DNA of 8,463 nucleotides, taken from positions 1 to 8,463 of the forward strand of contig WQXX01000042.1 of assembly GCA_009781535.1 (NCBI GenBank), given 5' to 3'. Positions 4,567 through 8,463 of the stretch are shown in pieces. Source of the DNA: Coriobacteriia bacterium (GTDB taxonomy: Bacteria; Actinomycetota; Coriobacteriia; Coriobacteriales; UBA8131). The notes under the pieces were generated by a model. That model saw only the letters and a program-made list of their open reading frames with translations, ran no database searches and was not told the origin of the DNA. How positions within the stretch are numbered: position 1 is the stretch's first letter; every line of letters begins with the position of its first letter. Both the position numbers and the translations under genes were made by a program.

Positions 4567-7374
4567 TTATTTCTTCAGCAGATGATGTCGCAGCTGTTGG
4601 ATGACCTCGTTAAGATCAAGCGGTTTACCGATATGCCCGTTCATGCCGTTTGCCAGGCACTTCTCGATATCCTCCCTGAAGATGCTTGCCGTCATTGCGA
4701 TAATCGGCACCGTTTGGGCATTCGGGGTATCCAGCGCCCTGATGCGGCGCGTCGCCTCATAACCGTCCATCTCAGGCATGCGGATATCCATGAATATCAT
4801 CTCGTAGACGTCCGGCGATTCGCTGAACATTCGCAGGGCCTCTTTACCATTCACGGCACAGTCAATCACCAAACCGGTCGGCTCCAATAAGGTCAGCAGG
4901 ATATCGCGGTTGATCTCGACGTCTTCTGCCAGCAGGATACGATGGTTCGACAGTATGCCGTCGGTTTTAGTTGCTTGAGCTCCAACAACATCCAGACTGT
5001 TGCCCAAGCTATTGTCGGAATCTCTATAATTATCCGGCAGCAGCCCCTCTTCTTTGTCCTTGCCACGTTTAACGCGAACGCTGAAGCTGAAGGCAGAGCC
5101 CTTTCCAAGTTCGGAATCGACCCATATCTCGCCATCCATCATCTCCACGATGCTTTTTGAAATCGAAAGCCCCAAGCCTGTGCCGCCGAATTTCCGCGTT
5201 GTATTGCTGTCTGCTTGTTGGAATGATTGGAACAGGCGATCCTGTTGGTCCTGACTGATGCCGATTCCGGTGTCTGTCACGGTAAACCTGATGAGGCAAA
5301 CGCCATCCACTTCCTCAATGAGTCTGGTCGCAAGCTTGATGGTGCCATGCTCAGGGGTAAATTTGACTGCATTGGACAGCAAGTTGGTGATAACCTGCGC
5401 CAGACGCATGTCGTCACCAAAAAGGTTATTGGGAATAGTCTTGTCGATGAACAGATCGAAGGCCTGGTTCTTCTCATTGAGGCGGAAGTTCATCACTCCG
5501 ACGACCCGCCGGAGCATGCTCTCGAAATTGAAATCAGCCAGCGATAAGTCGAACTTGCCAGCTTCGATCTTGGACATGTCCAGAATATCGTTGATGACGC
5601 CGAGCAGGTGCTTGGAGGCGTCTTCGATCCTTGTAAAGCAATACTTCATCCGTTCGGGATCCTGCGCGGCAGTACCGATCGAGGTCATGCCGACAATCGC
5701 ATTGAGCGGTGTGCGTATCTCATGGCTCATGGTGGCAAGGAAGGTGGATTTGGCTTCGCTTGCAGACCTCGCCTCCGCCTGCTGTTTTGCCAGCTCTTCC
5801 ATTTTGGTGATGTCCTGGATGACTTCGATGAAACCGACGGTCTGACCGTGCAGGTCTTTGAGTTTCTCAACGTCGACTTGGTAAGAAAGATTCTCGTGGG
5901 TAAAGAAGGTCTTGCCTTGCCCACGTTTTGCGCAGGATATTGCACAATAGTCGGTGTCGCAGATACTGACGCCCCAGCTGTTACACGGCAAGCCGATAAC
6001 GTCCTCGCGCTTCTTGCCGAGCACATCTTCAAGCGCCGCGTTAACAAAGGTCCAGTTCATTTCCGGGTCCTGGACAGAGACAAGGAATGGTATCGAGTCA
6101 AGGATGGATTCATACCAATGGGCCATTGCTGCGAATTTCTCAGATTCGTCGGAGATCTTGCTCAGCATAGCCTCGCGTTCCTGCAGGATGCCGTCCAGCT
6201 TTCCGGTCAGGGTGTTAAACCAGCGGGAGAGTTCTCCGATCTCATCATTTTGGTGGCTCGGGACCTGCTCCGTAAGGTCAGCCCTATCCTCGGCGATGTC
6301 TTGGATCTTGGCCTTGATCGTATTCAGCGGACGAGTCACAAGCCTGCGTTGCTGCAGCAGGAGCGCAAAGATAGGTACCACAGCCATTGCCGCCAGCATC
6401 AGCGCCAGGATAAGAGACGCGGCATTCGTCAGTGTGGAGACTGCTGTTGTGTCCATCGCACAAACGATGACCCCGACCTGGTTGTCTTTGTAGTCGCGGA
6501 GCGGGAAGGTCGCAAGCGTCATGGAACCAAAGTCCTCGTAGACAATATCTTCTTTGCCTCTGGTGAGGAAATCAGCGGTTATAAGGGCTTCAATGGAGCT
6601 GTCCTGTGCTTCGACGACTCGTACAAAATCACCTTTTGGCGGGTATTTTTCTGCGTCCTGCAACTCGACAGAAAACTCGAGCAGTTCGATGTTCGCATAC
6701 AGGGTGATATAGATCTTGCCCTCTTCAGTAACAGCGTCAAGGATGGGATTGAAATCCTGCAAGGATTCAGCAGACCCGAGCTGCTTGCCATCCGGCCCAA
6801 TGATGGGGATAACGCCTCGGATGGCAAAACCGCCGCTTCCAGGCTCCAGACCCGTAGTCGCTTGACCGGTCCTGTTCGTATCTATAACGGTGGGCCGATA
6901 ACCACGAAGGTCATCTGAGACATCGACCCAAACCCCGTCGATTCTTGTATTGAACTCCCTCCAAATACGAACCAGGCTATAACCATTCGGCAGATGGAAA
7001 TGCAGCTGGAGGTCTTTTCCCATGTACTCCTTGTAACTGTCCAGCATCGGGGCAAGCTCTGCACGCAGCATATCACGCGCCGCCTGGGATTCGGGCGAGT
7101 AAGGATCGTCGATATTGCCGCTTAAAGCGAGCTCGTAGGCTTCGATTACAACCGGTAGGCGCACGAATACAGAGGTCTCACTGACGGATTGCTGGGCACT
7201 TGCTTCGATTTCCTTCATGATAAACGAAAAACGGCTCTCAATGACGTCTTTGACATATTGTTCCCGCATATTGGTGAATGAAGCATTAATTACGGCGAAA
7301 CTAATTAGGCCAAAACAAAGCACAATACAGATTTGAGGAATGGCTAACTTCCAAATAAGCTTCATATTCGGCAT
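4567..7374 (-). CDS. Membrane hybrid sensor histidine kinase: dCache_3-like sensor, HAMP, Cys-rich PAS, HisKA, HATPase, receiver
   Basis: A 935-residue hybrid kinase that should detect an extracellular ligand and pass phosphate from His to its own receiver. Helices at about 7-31 and 317-341 enclose an outside domain. Its motifs LHFHLPNGYSLVRIW and GFAIRGVIPI resemble dCache_3 sensors of chemoreceptors and kinases. HAMP follows (about 342-396), then PAS (417-526) with C464, C472, C477 and C481. HisKA has the H-box MSHEIRTP with H551. The ATPase has N-box N664/N668, G1 DTGIG from D701 and G2 GGTGLGL. The receiver (about 812-930) has E817/D818, phosphoacceptor D863, T895 and K917. All catalytic residues are present. 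There is no HPt domain and no response regulator beside it, so an unlinked HPt or regulator is expected. I chose the ATG at 7374, with GAGAGG just upstream (3-nt spacing); an in-frame ATG at 7416 would add 14 residues without a ribosome site, and one at 7365 is also possible. Confidence 0.95.
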   Translation of the reverse strand: MPNMKLIWKLAIPQICIVLCFGLISFAVINASFTNMREQYVKDVIESRFSFIMKEIEASAQQSVSETSVFVRLPVVIEAYELALSGNIDDPYSPESQAARDMLRAELAPMLDSYKEYMGKDLQLHFHLPNGYSLVRIWREFNTRIDGVWVDVSDDLRGYRPTVIDTNRTGQATTGLEPGSGGFAIRGVIPIIGPDGKQLGSAESLQDFNPILDAVTEEGKIYITLYANIELLEFSVELQDAEKYPPKGDFVRVVEAQDSSIEALITADFLTRGKEDIVYEDFGSMTLATFPLRDYKDNQVGVIVCAMDTTAVSTLTNAASLILALMLAAMAVVPIFALLLQQRRLVTRPLNTIKAKIQDIAEDRADLTEQVPSHQNDEIGELSRWFNTLTGKLDGILQEREAMLSKISDESEKFAAMAHWYESILDSIPFLVSVQDPEMNWTFVNAALEDVLGKKREDVIGLPCNSWGVSICDTDYCAISCAKRGQGKTFFTHENLSYQVDVEKLKDLHGQTVGFIEVIQDITKMEELAKQQAEARSASEAKSTFLATMSHEIRTPLNAIVGMTSIGTAAQDPERMKYCFTRIEDASKHLLGVINDILDMSKIEAGKFDLSLADFNFESMLRRVVGVMNFRLNEKNQAFDLFIDKTIPNNLFGDDMRLAQVITNLLSNAVKFTPEHGTIKLATRLIEEVDGVCLIRFTVTDTGIGISQDQQDRLFQSFQQADSNTTRKFGGTGLGLSISKSIVEMMDGEIWVDSELGKGSAFSFSVRVKRGKDKEEGLLPDNYRDSDNSLGNSLDVVGAQATKTDGILSNHRILLAEDVEINRDILLTLLEPTGLVIDCAVNGKEALRMFSESPDVYEMIFMDIRMPEMDGYEATRRIRALDTPNAQTVPIIAMTASIFREDIEKCLANGMNGHIGKPLDLNEVIQQLRHHLLKK

Positions 7375-7436
7375 ATTCCTCTCTAACGTCCCCAGTCCAT
7401 ATATATCAACCCGCATAACTCATATACGACTTCTTT

Positions 7437-7465
7437 AGTATGGCACAAAACACTCCATTCAACAA
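7437..7465 (-). promoter_or_regulatory. Weak candidate promoter for the histidine kinase
   Basis: On the minus strand TTGTTG (7465-7460) and CATACT (7442-7437) are 17 bp apart and match 7 of 12 consensus positions. A second pair, TTGTGC (7448-7443) and TATATG (7426-7421) with 16 bp between, is about as good. Either places the start of transcription close to the upstream ATG at 7416, which favours the downstream start at 7374. The whole divergent spacer is AT- and pyrimidine-rich. Confidence 0.25.
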
Positions 7466-7572
7466 CAGTGGTTTATCGTTTTTTCATGCTTCTTTTTGGA
7501 TTTCCTTGTAGTATTTGCTACAGATTCTTCAATATTTCTTCTCGTTCCCGCTTCCATTCGTCTTTTCGATAT

Positions 7573-7601
7573 TTCAACTCTATTCCTCATTTTGGTATAC
7601 T
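7573..7601 (+). promoter_or_regulatory. Extended -10 promoter of the two-helix membrane protein
   Basis: TGGTATACT (7593-7601) is a TGn-extended -10 with 5 of 6 matches to TATAAT. TTCAAC at 7573-7578, 17 bp upstream, is a weak -35, as is common with extended -10 promoters. Transcription would begin near 7608 and give a leader of about 45 nt before the ATG at 7653. Confidence 0.5.
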
Positions 7602-7652
7602 GCGCCGAAGAGGATTGACAGGGAACAAAATGAATCGAAGGGAGCTTGCTGT

Positions 7653-8387
7653 ATGCCACGGAAAACTCAATCAACTCAAAAGGCGCCCATGAATCCACTG
7701 CTCAAAAATCAGATCATCGGCGGCACCTGCGCGTGTCTGATAGTGGTTTTCGCCTGTGTCCGCATCTTTGTTCTCGGGGCAACTCCTGATGGCATTTTCA
7801 ATAATCTGATGTCAATAACCGGAACCGTGCTTTCATTAGTGGTGTTGACCAGTGCGGTACGTATCATGCTTGCCGCCAAGAAGGTCAAGAGTTTCAAAGA
7901 AGTTCTTAACGATGAGCTTCAGGCGATTGACAAGCAGTACGGGGCCCTGATCGAACCTCACGACGAGATCGCAGGCGACGGCGTTGACGGCATGGTTTAT
8001 CTGATAGCTGATAATGTTGATGCGGTTTTTACACCGACCCGGACCCAGTGGGACAATCTAAAATATATGGAGAAATTCTCCTTCAGTGAGAATTTCTCTG
8101 AGACGCGGACAATCTATTACTACCTGAACTATGTCAATATGGCAGCTCGGGCGGCGCGGCTCGGTGACAGCTTGGAGATGACTGCTCGTCTGCTGGCCCG
8201 TGACACTGCGGTTGCGATCCAGCGGAGTTTTTCTGATATCGTAACCGCCCATGCATTAGAGATCACCCAGGAAGAGGGCAGGGCAGTCGTTACCATCCTG
8301 GTTAATTCTACCGAGACGCCCCAAGATGCCGAACGCATAGCCGAGCTCATCGATTATCTACTCTTCCTGCACTTTGTCGCAACCTAG
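7653..8387 (+). CDS. Unrecognised protein with two N-terminal membrane helices and a cytoplasmic domain
   Basis: A 244-residue protein that I do not recognise. The ATG at 7653 is preceded by AAGGGAG with 8 nt spacing and lies downstream of an extended -10 promoter. The open frame continues 46 codons upstream to a TTG, but that part crosses the promoter and is not translated in this view. Residues about 20-43 and 48-72 are hydrophobic helices separated by a very short loop, followed by KK, so the N-terminus and the 170-residue C-terminal part should both be cytoplasmic. The soluble part mixes likely helices (VKSFKEVLNDELQAIDKQYG; NYVNMAARAARL) and a strand-like AVVTILV near the end. No catalytic, nucleotide-binding or metal motif was seen. 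It is transcribed divergently from the hybrid kinase, with about 280 bp between starts, and has no partner gene downstream in the window. A regulatory or membrane-sensing role is only a guess. Confidence 0.85.
   Translation: MPRKTQSTQKAPMNPLLKNQIIGGTCACLIVVFACVRIFVLGATPDGIFNNLMSITGTVLSLVVLTSAVRIMLAAKKVKSFKEVLNDELQAIDKQYGALIEPHDEIAGDGVDGMVYLIADNVDAVFTPTRTQWDNLKYMEKFSFSENFSETRTIYYYLNYVNMAARAARLGDSLEMTARLLARDTAVAIQRSFSDIVTAHALEITQEEGRAVVTILVNSTETPQDAERIAELIDYLLFLHFVAT
8070..8098. repeat. Perfect 11-bp inverted repeat inside the unrecognised membrane-protein gene
   Basis: GAGAAATTCTC (8070-8080) and GAGAATTTCTC (8088-8098) are exact reverse complements around a 7-nt loop. Each arm is also nearly palindromic (GAGAA-n-TTCTC). 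It is coding and encodes the repetitive peptide EKFSFSENFSE, so it may be a by-product of repeated Glu/Phe/Ser codons, an mRNA hairpin, or a binding site. Confidence 0.8.
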
Positions 8388-8417
8388 GAAGGCGCTGATT
8401 AAAGCCTAAGCCACTGC

Positions 8418-8457
8418 GAACCTCGCTTACGTATTTCTTATACGCCGCGCTCGGTTC
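8418..8457. repeat. Imperfect inverted repeat at the right edge
   Basis: CGTAT (8430-8434) and ATACG (8440-8444) form a 5-bp stem over a TTCTT loop. An outer pair, GAACC (8418-8422) with GGTTC (8453-8457), and a middle CGC/GCG pair (8424-8426 with 8447-8449) extend it to about 13 bp with internal loops. It starts about 30 bp after the last gene. No T-run follows before the window ends, so it is either a dispersed palindrome or part of a larger structure. Confidence 0.4.
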
Positions 8458-8463
8458 TCGTGT

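Noticed and set aside
5608..6918. A 436-codon open frame on the plus strand, antisense to the kinase gene
   Set aside because: It lies wholly inside the kinase gene, whose domains and catalytic residues are unmistakable on the minus strand. It begins at a GTG and its translation shows no recognisable domain.
7515..7652. A 46-codon N-terminal extension of the two-helix membrane protein, beginning at TTG
   Set aside because: It crosses the extended -10 promoter, has no ribosome site, and the ATG at 7653 has a well-spaced AAGGGAG.

Overview
The window carries four well-separated genes, each apparently its own transcription unit, in the order minus, plus, minus, plus. No rRNA, tRNA, CRISPR array, transposase or phage gene was recognised. 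The GC content looks moderate by eye. The large secreted protein (acidic stalk plus a three-helix C-terminal membrane anchor), the dCache-PAS hybrid kinase and the style of the signal peptide suggest a host-associated Gram-positive bacterium. My best guess is Actinobacteria of the class Coriobacteriia, but this rests on protein style rather than a marker gene.

Layout. Positions 1-39 hold three exact copies of a 13-bp tandem repeat that runs off the left edge. Positions 44-2695 (minus) encode an 883-residue surface protein: signal peptide, MucBP-like and MBG-like beta modules, an Asp/Glu/Gly/Thr repeat stalk and three C-terminal transmembrane helices. A 356-bp divergent intergenic region (2696-3051) follows. 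It contains interleaved inverted repeats, three TTGWCATG boxes spaced exactly 22 bp apart, a candidate sigma-70 promoter, and a leader in which the permease Shine-Dalgarno could be opened or closed by competing hairpins. Positions 3052-4371 (plus) encode a nucleobase:cation symporter-2 permease resembling RutG/UraA, closed by a very strong terminator at 4390-4430. A REP-like palindrome lies at 4462-4480.

Positions 4567-7374 (minus) encode a full-length membrane hybrid sensor histidine kinase (dCache_3-like sensor, HAMP, cysteine-rich PAS, HisKA, HATPase, receiver). It has no response regulator or HPt gene beside it. Divergent from it, 7653-8387 (plus) encodes an unrecognised 244-residue protein with two N-terminal membrane helices and a cytoplasmic domain. 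Its promoter shows a clear extended -10. The window ends in an imperfect inverted repeat that may continue past the edge.

How the parts relate. There is no visible shared pathway. The permease would import uracil or a related base, the kinase senses an extracellular ligand, and the large protein is a surface structure. The only pairing suggested by layout is the kinase and the two-helix protein sharing one divergent control region. I do not see a convincing new defence or biosynthetic system. The most unusual signals are regulatory: the 22-bp-phased boxes and the competing-hairpin leader before the permease, the cysteine cluster in the kinase PAS domain, and the unrecognised membrane protein.
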